A DNA stretch of 64,000 bases from Sphingomonas sp. J315 (lineage in GTDB: Bacteria; Pseudomonadota; Alphaproteobacteria; Sphingomonadales; Sphingomonadaceae): NCBI RefSeq assembly GCF_024666595.1, contig NZ_CP088296.1:682001-746000 (forward strand), given 5' to 3'. Below the pieces are notes generated by a model. The model saw nothing but the letters and a program-made list of their open reading frames with translations, did not search any database and was not told the origin of the DNA. The position numbers were made by a program, and so were the translations under genes. Shown here piece after piece: positions 34,819 to 43,658 of the stretch (position 1 is the stretch's first letter; the number at the start of each line of letters is the position of its first letter).

Positions 34819-35442
34819 CTAAACCCCGAAGCTCCGCTTCACTCCGTCGATCACGAACTGGATCGCCAGCGCCGCGAGCAGCACGCCGAGCAACCTGGTA
34901 ATGACCGATTCGATCTTTGCTCCGAGCACCCGCATCAGCGGTCCTGCGGCCAGCAGTGCGAACAGGGTGAGCGCGAGCACCAGCAACAGTGCGCCGAACA
35001 CTGCTGCAGTCTCGCCCGGCCCTTCCGCCCGTGAGACCAGCAGCATGATCGTCGCGATCGACCCCGGTCCCGCGATCATCGGCATCGCCATCGGGAACAC
35101 CGATACATCCTCGACCTCCGGCGTCTGCATCACCTTTTCCGCGCGATCCTCGCGGCGCTCCTGGCGCTTCTCGAACACCATCTCGAGCGCGATGATGAAC
35201 AGCATGATCCCGCCCGCGATGCGGAACGCGCTGAGGCTGATGCCGAGCGTCCGGAGCAGAGCTTCGCCGACTAGCGCAAACACCAGCAGGATCGCGGTGG
35301 CGATCATCACCGCGCGCACCGCCATCGCGCGCTGCTGGGTCGGGCGCGCGCCCTTGGTCAGCCCGGCATAGATCGGTGCGCAGCCGGGCGGGTCGATCAC
35401 CACGAACAGCATTGCAAAGGCGGACAGGAACAGCTCGATCAT
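34819..35442 (-). CDS. MarC family integral membrane protein (UPF0056)
   Basis: A 207-residue six-helix membrane protein with the MarC pattern: FAMLFVVIDPPGCAPIYAGLT, AFRIAGGIMLFIIALEMVF, FPMAMPMIAGPGSIATIMLL and ITRLLGVLLAALAIQFVIDG. Despite the name, MarC is no longer linked to multiple antibiotic resistance and its substrate is unknown. The start overlaps the galE stop by four bases, so the two are translationally coupled. Its end is only 10 bases from the convergent membrane-protein gene. Confidence 0.92.
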   Translation of the reverse strand: MIELFLSAFAMLFVVIDPPGCAPIYAGLTKGARPTQQRAMAVRAVMIATAILLVFALVGEALLRTLGISLSAFRIAGGIMLFIIALEMVFEKRQERREDRAEKVMQTPEVEDVSVFPMAMPMIAGPGSIATIMLLVSRAEGPGETAAVFGALLLVLALTLFALLAAGPLMRVLGAKIESVITRLLGVLLAALAIQFVIDGVKRSFGV

Positions 35443-36440
35443 TGCACTTGCCTCTCTGCCAGTTTGCGTTCCCAGGCGAGCGCATCGCGGACGATGCGGT
35501 CGAGATCGTCATATTGCGGCCGCCACGGCAGCGCCGCCAGGATCGCGCGATTGTCCGACACCAGCTCGTCCGGGTCACCCGCGCGGCGGCCCTCCATTCG
35601 GCGCTCGATCGTCACATTGGTCACGCGATCGACCGCGTCGAGCACTTCGAGCACCGAATAGCCACGCCCATAACCGGCGTTCAGTGTATGGCTGCTCCCC
35701 GGATCGGCGATCAGCAGGTCGAGCGCATGGACATGGGCGGCGGCAAGGTCGCTGACATGAATATAGTCGCGCACCCCGGTGCCGTCGGGTGTCGCGAAAT
35801 CGGTGCCGAATACCGAAACCCCGTCGCGCTTGCCCGTCGCCGCCTCGACTGCGACCTTGATCAGGTGAGTGGCGCCCGCCGTGCTCTGTCCGCTGCGCCC
35901 TTCGGGATCAGCGCCCGCCACGTTGAAATAGCGCAGCGCGCAATAGTTGATCGGGTGCGCGGCGGCGACGTCCTTCAGCATGATCTCGGTCATCAGCTTG
36001 GACATGCCATAGGGGTTGATCGGCTGTTTCGGCGCCTCCTCGCGTACCGGCACGACCTCCGGGATTCCATAGGTTGCGGCGGTGGAGGAGAAGATGAAAT
36101 GCTTCACCCCTTCCGCCACTGCGCTCTCGATCAGGCTGCGGCTGGCGGCGGTGTTGTTGCGGTAATATTTGAGCGGATCGCTGACCGATTCCGGCACCAC
36201 CACCGACCCGGCGAAGTGCATGATCGCGGTCACCTGATGCTCTCGGATCGCGGCGCGGACCTTGTCCTCATCGGCGATATTGGCGACGATCAACGCTGCA
36301 CGCGGATCGACCGCCCAGTCGAAACCCGTGACCAGATTGTCCAAAACGACGACGCGCCACCCCGCATCGAGCAGCGCGAGCACCGCATGGCTGCCGATAT
36401 AGCCCGCCCCGCCCGTCACCATCACCGTGCCGTCGCGCAT
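35439..36440 (-). CDS. galE: UDP-glucose 4-epimerase
   Basis: A 333-residue extended SDR that interconverts UDP-glucose and UDP-galactose using tightly bound NAD+. Cofactor motif TGGAGYIG at 9-16, catalytic Ser/Thr near 119-120 and Tyr144-x3-Lys148. Other GalE landmarks are HFAGSVVVPESVSDPLKYY, RYFNVAGADPEGRSGQ and DGTGVRDYIHVSDLA. Normal length. It would supply galactose units for surface glycans, in keeping with the neighbouring glycan genes. Divergent from msrA. Confidence 0.95.
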   Translation of the reverse strand: MRDGTVMVTGGAGYIGSHAVLALLDAGWRVVVLDNLVTGFDWAVDPRAALIVANIADEDKVRAAIREHQVTAIMHFAGSVVVPESVSDPLKYYRNNTAASRSLIESAVAEGVKHFIFSSTAATYGIPEVVPVREEAPKQPINPYGMSKLMTEIMLKDVAAAHPINYCALRYFNVAGADPEGRSGQSTAGATHLIKVAVEAATGKRDGVSVFGTDFATPDGTGVRDYIHVSDLAAAHVHALDLLIADPGSSHTLNAGYGRGYSVLEVLDAVDRVTNVTIERRMEGRRAGDPDELVSDNRAILAALPWRPQYDDLDRIVRDALAWERKLAERQVQ

Positions 36441-36510
36441 CTTCGTCTCACCCCTAGTTGCGCGTTGCGCTCAATCCTATCTTGGGCCTCGTAGCAAGGA
36501 GTTGAAGCGA

Positions 36511-37056
36511 ATGACTACCGAAACCGCAATCCTCGCGGGTGGCTGCTTCTGGTGCGTGGAGGCCGTGTTCAAGGACCTGATCGGCGTCGAGTCGGTCGAA
36601 AGCGGCTATATCGGTGGCCATGTCGACAACCCGACCTACAAGGCGGTGTGCGGCGGCGATACCGGCCATGCCGAGGCGCTGAAGGTGACGTTTGATCCCG
36701 AACAGATCCGCTATGACGATCTGCTCGACATCTTCTTCGCGACGCATGATCCGACGACGCTCAACCGTCAGGGCGGCGATGTCGGCACGCAATATCGCTC
36801 GGCGATCTTCCCCCAGTCGCCCGAACAGGAAGCGGCGGCGCGCGCAGGGATCGAACGCAATGCCAGCGAATGGCCCGCGCCGATCGTCACGACGATCGAA
36901 CATGCCGACACCTGGTGGCCGGCCGAGGATTATCACCAGAATTACTGGGAAGGCGAAGGCCAGCGGAACCCCTATTGCCTGGGCGTGATCCCGCCCAAGC
37001 TCAACAAGCTGCGCAAGAGCTTTGCCGAGCGGTTGAAGGCGAAAGAGGGGGCGTAG
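36511..37056 (+). CDS. msrA: Peptide-methionine (S)-S-oxide reductase
   Basis: A 181-residue repair enzyme that reduces the S-epimer of methionine sulfoxide with thioredoxin. The signature GCFWC is at residues 11-15 with catalytic Cys12. The HDPTTLNRQGGDVGTQYRSAIF block and EDYHQNYWEGEG are typical. The frame is open further upstream, but ATG 36511 has an AAGGAG site nine bases before it. Stand-alone gene. msrB is not in the window. Confidence 0.96.
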   Translation: MTTETAILAGGCFWCVEAVFKDLIGVESVESGYIGGHVDNPTYKAVCGGDTGHAEALKVTFDPEQIRYDDLLDIFFATHDPTTLNRQGGDVGTQYRSAIFPQSPEQEAAARAGIERNASEWPAPIVTTIEHADTWWPAEDYHQNYWEGEGQRNPYCLGVIPPKLNKLRKSFAERLKAKEGA

Positions 37057-37063
37057 CGCTTGC

Positions 37064-37079
37064 CGTCACCCCGGTGACG
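37064..37079. terminator. Short hairpin between msrA and sua5
   Basis: CGTCACC-CC-GGTGACG: a perfect 7-bp stem in the 29-base gap between two convergent genes. It lacks a T-run and could be a remnant of a GTCACCCC-type REP. Confidence 0.4.
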
Positions 37080-37085
37080 CGACAA

Positions 37086-38024
37086 TCAACGCACCGCAGC
37101 CCGCTGCAGCCGGTCGTTGATCGCCAGCCCAATCCCGCCGTCAGGCACCGGCGCGACGGCAATTCCCGCGCGATCCGATGCATCGGCGCGGTGCAGTGCG
37201 TCGAACAGCCGGGCCGCCGCCTCGACGACATCGCCACTGGCCGACAGCGTATCGTCTCCAGCCACGTCGCTGAACCCGATCAACCACTCGCCGGCGCGCG
37301 CCTCGGTCGCGTTCAACCGCAGCGGCTTGCGCGGGGCGTAGTGGCTGGCGAGCTGGCCGGGCGCCTCGACCTTGTCCCCCGCCACACCCAGCCAGCGCCC
37401 GATCTCGCGCTCGATATCCGCCGCCGAAATCGGGCCCGGCCGCAACAGGCGCGGCTGCGCGCCGAGCGCGACGATGGTCGATTCGATCCCGCCGCTGGTC
37501 GCGCCATCGTCGATCACCAGCGGGATGCGATCCGCCAGCGACGCGGCTACGTGGCTCGCGCGGGTCGGGCTGATCGATCCGCTGGCATTGGCGGACGGCG
37601 CGGCGAGCGGCTTTCCGGTAGCCGCCAACAATGCCTGCATCGCGCGATGCTGCGGCACGCGGATCGCCACGGTCGACAGCCCGGCGGTGACCAGCCCGGC
37701 GATCGGCGCGTCGGGGCGCAGCGGCAGCACCAGCGTCAACGGACCGGGCCAAAAGGCATCGGCGAGCGCGCGCGCGTCGCGGTCGAACATCGCGATCGCT
37801 TCGGCCGCGCGGCGATCGGCGACATGGACGATCAGCGGGTTGAAGCTGGGACGCCCCTTGGCCGCATAGATGCCCGCCACCGCCTCTGCATTGGTCGCGT
37901 CGGCGGCCAGCCCGTACACCGTCTCGGTCGGAGTCGCGACGCATCCACCCGCGGCGATGATGGCAGCGGCCTGCGCGATGGCAGCCTCGCCGTACGGTAA
38001 AATCTGCATATTTGGCGCGGTCAT
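37086..38024 (-). CDS. sua5: L-threonylcarbamoyladenylate synthase, Sua5 long form
   Basis: A 312-residue enzyme for the first step of the universal tRNA t6A37 modification, making threonylcarbamoyl-AMP from threonine, bicarbonate and ATP. The YrdC domain occupies about 1-200 (ATPTETVYGLAADATN, KGRPSFNPLIVHV, FWPGPLTLVL, AAPSANASGSISPTRASHV). The linker GQLASHYAPRKPLRL and a C-terminal Sua5 domain distinguish it from the short TsaC. Start ATG 38024. Divergent from the acyl-CoA dehydrogenase. Confidence 0.94.
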   Translation of the reverse strand: MTAPNMQILPYGEAAIAQAAAIIAAGGCVATPTETVYGLAADATNAEAVAGIYAAKGRPSFNPLIVHVADRRAAEAIAMFDRDARALADAFWPGPLTLVLPLRPDAPIAGLVTAGLSTVAIRVPQHRAMQALLAATGKPLAAPSANASGSISPTRASHVAASLADRIPLVIDDGATSGGIESTIVALGAQPRLLRPGPISAADIEREIGRWLGVAGDKVEAPGQLASHYAPRKPLRLNATEARAGEWLIGFSDVAGDDTLSASGDVVEAAARLFDALHRADASDRAGIAVAPVPDGGIGLAINDRLQRAAVR

Positions 38025-38072
38025 TTCCGGTGGCTATAGCGCGGGCAAAAGCGCTGCAAGAGAGAGGACGAA

Positions 38073-39764
38073 ATGAGCTTCACCCCCGCCATCGCCGAAC
38101 AGCGGTTCGTGCTGGAGCATGTCGCGCAGATCGCCGAACTCGGCGTCGATGCCGATATCCTCGATGCAGTGCTGGAAGGGGCCGGTGCGCTCGCCGCCGG
38201 GGAATGGGCACCGCTCGACCGCACCGGCGACACGGTCGGCGCGAAATGGACGCCAGAGGGCGTGCGCATGCCCGACGGGTTCGCAGCGGCGTACAAGGCC
38301 TATGTCGATGGTGGCTGGGGGACGATCGGCACGCCGGAGGCGTTCGGCGGACAGGGGCTACCGATCTCGCTCGCGACCGCTGTGATGGAGACGATCGGCA
38401 GCGCCAATTTCGCGCTGACGCTCTGCCCGATGCTCACCGTCGGGGCGATCGAATCGCTGATCCACCACGGCACGCCGGAGCAGCAGGCGGCGTATCTGCC
38501 CAAGCTGTCGACCGGCGAATGGACCGGCACGATGAACCTGACCGAGCCGCAGGCGGGCAGCGACGTCGGCGCGCTCCGCACCACCGCGACACCGCGCGCC
38601 GATGGCAAATGGTCGATCAAGGGGACCAAGATCTTCATCACCTTTGGCGACCATGACATGGCGGACAATATCATCCACCTCGTCCTCGCCCGCACCCCCG
38701 ATGCACCCGCCGGGACCAAGGGGATTTCGCTGTTCCTCGTCCCCAAGTTCCGCCTCGACGCCGATGGCAATCCGGGTGCGGCCAATGACGTGCGCGTGGT
38801 GTCGATCGAGCACAAGATCGGCATTCACGCCTCCCCCACCTGCGTGCTCAGCTTTGGCGACAATGACGATTGCATCGGCGAGCTCATCGGTCCCGAAATG
38901 GGCGGCATGCGTGCGATGTTCACGATGATGAACAATGCCCGGCTCAATGTCGGGCTTCAGGGGGTCGAGGTCGCCGAGCGCGCGACTCAGCGCGCGGTCG
39001 CCTATGCGCGTGAGCGGGTGCAGGGCAGTCGCAACGGCAAGCCCGCGACGATCGTCGAATTCCCCGACGTCCGCCGCATGCTGATGCGGATGAAGGCGCA
39101 GACGATGGCGGCGCGCGCATTGGTTTATCTCGCCTTTGGCCAGCTCGACCGTGCCAATGCCGGCGATGCGGAGGCGAAGACATTGGTCGAACTGCTCACC
39201 CCGCTCGCCAAGGCGCATGGCACCGATATCGGCAATGAGGTCGCCAGCATCGGCGTCCAGATTCATGGCGGCATGGGCTATATCGAGGAGACCGGCGCGG
39301 CCCAGCATTTCCGCGATGCGCGGATCACCCCGATCTATGAAGGCACTAACGGCATCCAGGCCGCCGATCTGGTCGGGCGCAAGCTGAGCATGGATGGCGG
39401 TGCGACGTTGCTGGCGCTGACCGCGCGGATGAAAGGCGAGGCGCAGGACGCGGGACTGATCGCGCTGATCGATGCGTGCGAAGAGGTCGCACGGCACATG
39501 CTGGCGAGCGAGATGGACGACCGGCTGGCGGGCTCCGCGCCGTTCCTCACGATGCTGTCGGTCGCGGTATGTGGCTGGCTGATGGAGGCACAGGGCCGGA
39601 TCGCGGCGGAGGCGCAGGGCGACCCGGCGTTCCTGGCGATGAAGGGCGCAGCGGCGCGCTTCTATGTCGCGCAGGTGGTGCCAGAGGCGATGGGGCTCAA
39701 GGCGGCGGCAACGGCGAGCGCGGAGGCGTTGTACGCCGTGGATGCGGAAACGTTCGCGGCCTGA
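38073..39764 (+). CDS. Acyl-CoA dehydrogenase (DmdC-like subgroup)
   Basis: A 563-residue FAD flavoprotein that would desaturate an acyl-CoA. Flavin/substrate motifs: MNLTEPQAGSDVGALRT, KIFITFGDHDM, MMNNARLNVGLQGV, IHGGMGYIEETGAAQHFRDARITPIYEGTNGIQ, with the catalytic base Glu423. The long C-terminal extension (450-563) is typical of the subgroup that includes 3-methylmercaptopropionyl-CoA dehydrogenase, but general medium/long-chain activity is equally possible. No other beta-oxidation gene is adjacent. It ends at a REP. Confidence 0.9.
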   Translation: MSFTPAIAEQRFVLEHVAQIAELGVDADILDAVLEGAGALAAGEWAPLDRTGDTVGAKWTPEGVRMPDGFAAAYKAYVDGGWGTIGTPEAFGGQGLPISLATAVMETIGSANFALTLCPMLTVGAIESLIHHGTPEQQAAYLPKLSTGEWTGTMNLTEPQAGSDVGALRTTATPRADGKWSIKGTKIFITFGDHDMADNIIHLVLARTPDAPAGTKGISLFLVPKFRLDADGNPGAANDVRVVSIEHKIGIHASPTCVLSFGDNDDCIGELIGPEMGGMRAMFTMMNNARLNVGLQGVEVAERATQRAVAYARERVQGSRNGKPATIVEFPDVRRMLMRMKAQTMAARALVYLAFGQLDRANAGDAEAKTLVELLTPLAKAHGTDIGNEVASIGVQIHGGMGYIEETGAAQHFRDARITPIYEGTNGIQAADLVGRKLSMDGGATLLALTARMKGEAQDAGLIALIDACEEVARHMLASEMDDRLAGSAPFLTMLSVAVCGWLMEAQGRIAAEAQGDPAFLAMKGAAARFYVAQVVPEAMGLKAAATASAEALYAVDAETFAA

Positions 39765-39766
39765 TC

Positions 39767-39845
39767 GTCACCCCAGCGAAAGCTGGGGTCTACTGCAACG
39801 CGCCTAGCTCTAAAGGCACGAGACCCCAGCTTTCGCTGGGGTGAC
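39767..39845. repeat. REP pair with GAAA/TTTC loops
   Basis: CCCCAGC-GAAA-GCTGGGG hairpin on the left and CCCCAGC-TTTC-GCTGGGG on the right, bounded by GTCA and TGAC. It starts three bases after the acyl-CoA dehydrogenase stop and runs to just before the convergent GntR gene. Confidence 0.85.
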
Positions 39846-39852
39846 GGCTGGT

Positions 39853-40209
39853 TCAGGCGATCTCACGATCCAGCAATTCGTGCGCGCTGAGCCCCAGCAG
39901 CGCGATATGCTCGCGCACCTTGGGCCAGTATCCGGTCAGGAAGCGCTCGCGCTCCGCCAGCTTCAGCCGTTCGACCGCTCCGGCCAGCACGAACATGCCG
40001 ACGCCGCGACGAACCTCGACATAGCCGTCGTCCTGGAAGCTCTGATAGGCCTTGGCCACCGTCAGCGGGTTGGCGCCATGTTCGGCGGCGAGCGCGCGCA
40101 CCGATGGCAACTGGTCCCCCGCCCGGTATTCGCCACGCAGGATCGCGGTCGCGATGCTGGCGCGCAGCTTCAGATAAACCGGGCTGTCTTCATGCTCGAG
40201 TGCTGTCAT
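39853..40209 (-). CDS. GntR-family regulator, YtrA subfamily
   Basis: A 118-residue regulator consisting of little more than the winged helix: PVYLKLRASIATAILRGEYRAGDQLPSVRALAAEHGANPLTVAKAYQSFQDDGYVEVRRGVGMFV, then a short helical dimerisation tail. This short form is the YtrA subfamily, which usually controls ABC transporters. None is adjacent here, so the target is unclear. Single gene, tail-to-tail with the acyl-CoA dehydrogenase. Confidence 0.9.
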   Translation of the reverse strand: MTALEHEDSPVYLKLRASIATAILRGEYRAGDQLPSVRALAAEHGANPLTVAKAYQSFQDDGYVEVRRGVGMFVLAGAVERLKLAERERFLTGYWPKVREHIALLGLSAHELLDREIA

Positions 40210-40279
40210 GCTGCCTTAATACAGCACGGGGGATTAAAGTTCCACCCCCAATGCGGTTTCTACTGAAACCGTCTGACGC

Positions 40280-40861
40280 TCAAGCTACCCAGTCCGACAC
40301 GATCGCATCCAGATCTGGGCGCGGACGTTCTTCCAATGGCTTGGCGGGGGTCCCGATGAAGACAAAGCCCGCAATCCGCTCCGGCGTGGTGCCGAACAGG
40401 TCGCGCACCGTGTCACTGAACGCCGCCCATCCGGTCAACCAGCTTGCCGCGAATCCCATCGCATGCGCGGCGTGCAACAGGTTCATCGTTGCCGCGCCTG
40501 CGGAGAGCTCCTGTTCCCACAGCGGAATGTGGCTGCCGACCTTCGGCGCGTGCAGCACCACCACCAGCGTCGGCGCCTGGCGCGCGAACTGCTCCATCGC
40601 TTCGATCTCCAGCCGTGCGGCGGTGGGTCGCTCGGCGCGATAGGCATCGACCAAAGCCGTCGCGAAGGCATCGCGCGCCTCACCCGGCACCACCACGAAG
40701 CGCCACGGGGCGAGCTTGCCGTGATCGGGCGTCCGCACGGCGATCTCGATGATGTCGCGCAGCTGTGCCGCGTCGGGGCCGGGAGCGATCAGGTCGCGCG
40801 CCTTGCCCGAGCGGCGGGTGCGCAGCAGCGAAAGCGGGGTGGTGGTGTCGTTGAAAGTCAT
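40280..40861 (-). CDS. Nitroreductase family protein, YdjA-like
   Basis: A 193-residue FMN-dependent oxidoreductase. Landmarks: LLRTRRSGKARDLIAPGP, VRTPDHGKLAPWRFVVV (flavin-phosphate region), GAATMNLLHAAHAMGFAASWLTGW and IAGFVFIGTPAKPLEERPRPD. Size and pattern match the small YdjA subgroup. The natural substrate is unknown. ATG 40861 lies in a spacer with a 29-bp inverted repeat, shared with the divergent peptide transporter. Confidence 0.9.
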   Translation of the reverse strand: MTFNDTTTPLSLLRTRRSGKARDLIAPGPDAAQLRDIIEIAVRTPDHGKLAPWRFVVVPGEARDAFATALVDAYRAERPTAARLEIEAMEQFARQAPTLVVVLHAPKVGSHIPLWEQELSAGAATMNLLHAAHAMGFAASWLTGWAAFSDTVRDLFGTTPERIAGFVFIGTPAKPLEERPRPDLDAIVSDWVA

Positions 40862-40896
40862 CCGCGCCCGTTAGCGCGCCGATCCGCCGCCGCAAA

Positions 40897-40925
40897 GGGC
40901 CATTGCGAACGAGTCGCAATGGGCC
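40897..40925. promoter_or_regulatory. 29-bp inverted repeat, candidate operator
   Basis: CCATTGCGA and TCGCAATGG form a perfect 9-bp dyad spaced by five bases (40900-40922), extending to 12-bp arms with one mismatch. It lies 36 bases before the nitroreductase start and about 100 before the divergent transporter. Could be a regulator site or an RNA hairpin. Confidence 0.45.
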
Positions 40926-41021
40926 AAGCCGAACCGGTCACGGTTTCCACTGTAACAATCATGCTTCACATGCGGGTTTTCGCCGCTAGTCTCCCCGCCA
41001 TCCGGCCCCAGGGGCCAAGAA

Positions 41022-42824
41022 ATGTCAGGGAGTTTCGTGCCGATGGCGCACACACCAGCAGCCGCACCGGGCGGCGAGCGAACCTTTTTGGGCCACCCGC
41101 TCGGCCTCTTCATCCTCTTCTTCGCCGAAATGTGGGAGCGATTCTCCTACTACGGCATGCGCGCGCTGTTGATGTTCTACCTGACCAAGCACTGGCTCTT
41201 TTCCGACCAGTCTTCGAGCGTTATCTACGGCGCCTACACCGCGCTGGTGTACATCACCCCGGTGCTGGGCGGCTATCTGGCCGACAAATATCTGGGGCAG
41301 CGCAAGGCGGTACTGTACGGTGCAGTGCTGCTGACCTTTGGCCACTTCCTGATGGGGTTCGAGGGTACTGGCGGTCAGGATCCCAGCGCCCTCAACGTCT
41401 TCTGGCTCGCGCTCGCCTTCATCATTGTCGGCTCGGGCTTCCTGAAGGCCAATATCTCGGTGATCGTCGGCCAACTCTATCCGCGAACGGACGTGCGGCG
41501 TGATGGCGCGTACACGATCTTCTATATGGGGATTAACCTCGGCGCGGCGCTTGGTTCGCTGCTCTGCGGCTATCTCGGCGAAACCTATGGCTGGAGCTAC
41601 GGCTTCGGCGCGGCCGGTGTCGGCATGCTGCTGGGTCTGATCGTCTTCGTGCTCGGCAAGCCGTTGCTCATGGGCAAGGGCGAAGCCCCCGACGCCGCAA
41701 AACTTGCCAAGCCGGTCCTTGGCATCAAGCTCGAATGGCTGCTGTATGTGGTCGGTCTAGTCGCCGTGGTGGTGTGCTGGTGGCTGGTGCAGAATCAGGC
41801 GGTCGTGGGCACCCTGCTGGGCATCGGCGGCACAATCCTGATTCTTTATGTCCTGGGCGTCGCGACCTTCGTCTTCGTCCACGGCTCCTATGCCGCAGCT
41901 CCCAAGCTGCCCCTCGGACTGTTCGCACTCGGCGGCGCGCTCGCGATCGCTGCATTCCTCGCCATGTTCATCGGAGCAATGACGGACAGCGCCGCGCAAA
42001 ATCTGGCGCTCGGCGGCTTCGGATTGTCCCTGCTCGTCGTCATCTGGCAATCCATTGGGCGCTCCAATCACGATCGCGACCGCATTTTCGCGGCGATGTT
42101 CCTGATCGTCGGATCGATCCTGTTCTGGGCGTTGTTCGAACAGGCGGGTTCGTCCCTCAACTTGCTCACCGATCGGCATGTCGATCGCACGATCTTTGGG
42201 TGGGAAGCCAAGGCGTCGATGTTCCAGTCGCTCAACGCGATCTACATCGTGCTGCTGGCACCGCTGTTTGCCTGGCTTTGGACCACGCTGGGTCGCAAGG
42301 GCATCGAGCCGTCCACCCCGGCCAAATTCGGTCTGGCAGTCGTACAACTTGGTATCGGCTTTCTCGTGTTGGTCGCGGGCGGCGCGGGAGCGGGCGATGG
42401 CGTGATGATCCCGCTCGTGTTCATCTTCCTGATCTACCTGCTCCACACCACTGGCGAGCTTTGTCTGTCACCGGTGGGCCTGAGCGCCATGAACCGACTG
42501 GCACCGGCCCATATGGCATCGCTCATCATGGGCACCTGGTTCTTCGCGTCAGCCACCGGGAATTTCGTCGCCGGACTGATCGCCGCAGCGACGGGTTCGG
42601 AAAGTGCAAGCGGTGAGGCGGCAAATGTTCAGACGGTGCTGGATGTGTACAGCACGATCGGCTGGGTCGCGATCGGCGTCGGCGTAGCGATCTTGGTCGT
42701 ATCGCCACTGATCAAGAAGCTGATGCACCTCGACACGCTGCGCGACGACGGCGAGCTCGCCGGGACTGCCCAGCTGGCCGAGCCGCAAGCACCGGGCGTG
42801 CATCTCGAAGACGAGAAGCGCTGA
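41022..42824 (+). CDS. Peptide MFS transporter (POT/PTR family)
   Basis: A 600-residue proton-coupled oligopeptide transporter of the inner membrane. The first helix carries the ExxER motif (EMWERFSYYGMRALLMFYL). YLADKYLGQRKAVLYG and YTIFYMGINLGAALGSLLCGYLGE are PTR signatures, and PVGLSAMNRLAPAHMASLIMGTWF marks the late helices. About 14 helices, as in DtpA. Two starts are possible: ATG 41022 (AGGGG seven bases before) or ATG 41043 (GGGAG before). Followed after 24 bases by the nnrU-like gene. Confidence 0.93.
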   Translation: MSGSFVPMAHTPAAAPGGERTFLGHPLGLFILFFAEMWERFSYYGMRALLMFYLTKHWLFSDQSSSVIYGAYTALVYITPVLGGYLADKYLGQRKAVLYGAVLLTFGHFLMGFEGTGGQDPSALNVFWLALAFIIVGSGFLKANISVIVGQLYPRTDVRRDGAYTIFYMGINLGAALGSLLCGYLGETYGWSYGFGAAGVGMLLGLIVFVLGKPLLMGKGEAPDAAKLAKPVLGIKLEWLLYVVGLVAVVVCWWLVQNQAVVGTLLGIGGTILILYVLGVATFVFVHGSYAAAPKLPLGLFALGGALAIAAFLAMFIGAMTDSAAQNLALGGFGLSLLVVIWQSIGRSNHDRDRIFAAMFLIVGSILFWALFEQAGSSLNLLTDRHVDRTIFGWEAKASMFQSLNAIYIVLLAPLFAWLWTTLGRKGIEPSTPAKFGLAVVQLGIGFLVLVAGGAGAGDGVMIPLVFIFLIYLLHTTGELCLSPVGLSAMNRLAPAHMASLIMGTWFFASATGNFVAGLIAAATGSESASGEAANVQTVLDVYSTIGWVAIGVGVAILVVSPLIKKLMHLDTLRDDGELAGTAQLAEPQAPGVHLEDEKR

Positions 42825-42848
42825 TCGACTGACACCGGGAGAGGGAAA

Positions 42849-43544
42849 ATGGAAACTTTGATCGCGGCATGTGCGGCGTTTCTGGGAACCCATTTTCTCC
42901 TCTCCCATCCCTTGCGAAAGCCGCTGGTCGACGCTGTCGGCGAGCGGATTTTTCTTGGGCTCTATTCCCTCGTCGCATTCGCCACGTTGGGCTGGATGGT
43001 CCACGCCTATGGCCGCATTCCAGACGAAGCGCCGCTCTGGGCGGTCGGCGATGCACTGTGGGCTGCCGCCAGCGCGATCATGCTGCTCGCATCGGTGCTG
43101 TTGGTCGGGTCGCTGATCGGCAACCCGGCGCTGCCCGACCCGACCGGAAGGCCCAAGGCCGTGCCGCGCCCGCGCGGGGTGTTCGCGATCACCCGTCACC
43201 CGATGATGTGGAGCTTCGCCCTGTGGGCGCTGGTGCATATCCTGGTCTTTCCGCAGCCGGCGCAGATTGTGCTGGCAACGAGCATCGGCCTGCTTGCCCT
43301 GGTCGGCGCAAAGTTTCAGGACGACAAGAAGCGCAAACTCCAGCCCGATTTCTGGCCGCGCTGGCAGGGCGTGACCAGCTATTGGCCGTTCGTCGCCATC
43401 GCGCAGGGTCGCGCACAGGGTGCCGCTGCGTGGCCAGGGAGGATTGCGGTCGTCGGCGGAACGATCCTGTGGCTCGCGGCGAGTTGGGCGCACCTTCCGC
43501 TGGCGCAAATGCCCGCCGGCATCTGGCGCTGGATCAATGGCTGA
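42849..43544 (+). CDS. NnrU family membrane protein
   Basis: A 231-residue inner-membrane protein with about six helices and the NnrU pattern FLGTHFLLSHPLRKPLVDAVGERIFLGLYSLVAFATLGWM, then GVFAITRHPMMWSFALWALVHI. NnrU was first linked to nitrite/nitric-oxide metabolism, but members are widespread without it and resemble isoprenylcysteine methyltransferase folds. A GGGAGAGGG site precedes the ATG. Probably co-transcribed with the peptide transporter. Confidence 0.88.
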   Translation: METLIAACAAFLGTHFLLSHPLRKPLVDAVGERIFLGLYSLVAFATLGWMVHAYGRIPDEAPLWAVGDALWAAASAIMLLASVLLVGSLIGNPALPDPTGRPKAVPRPRGVFAITRHPMMWSFALWALVHILVFPQPAQIVLATSIGLLALVGAKFQDDKKRKLQPDFWPRWQGVTSYWPFVAIAQGRAQGAAAWPGRIAVVGGTILWLAASWAHLPLAQMPAGIWRWING

Positions 43545-43658
43545 CGCGGTAAATCCCCCGCGCAACTAATTCGTTTCGCGCGTGTTCCAACGCGGATGCT
43601 TACAATTTGCGACACTCTTTTGGTGGACGTTCCCGCAGGTGACAGCCATTTTCGCGAG

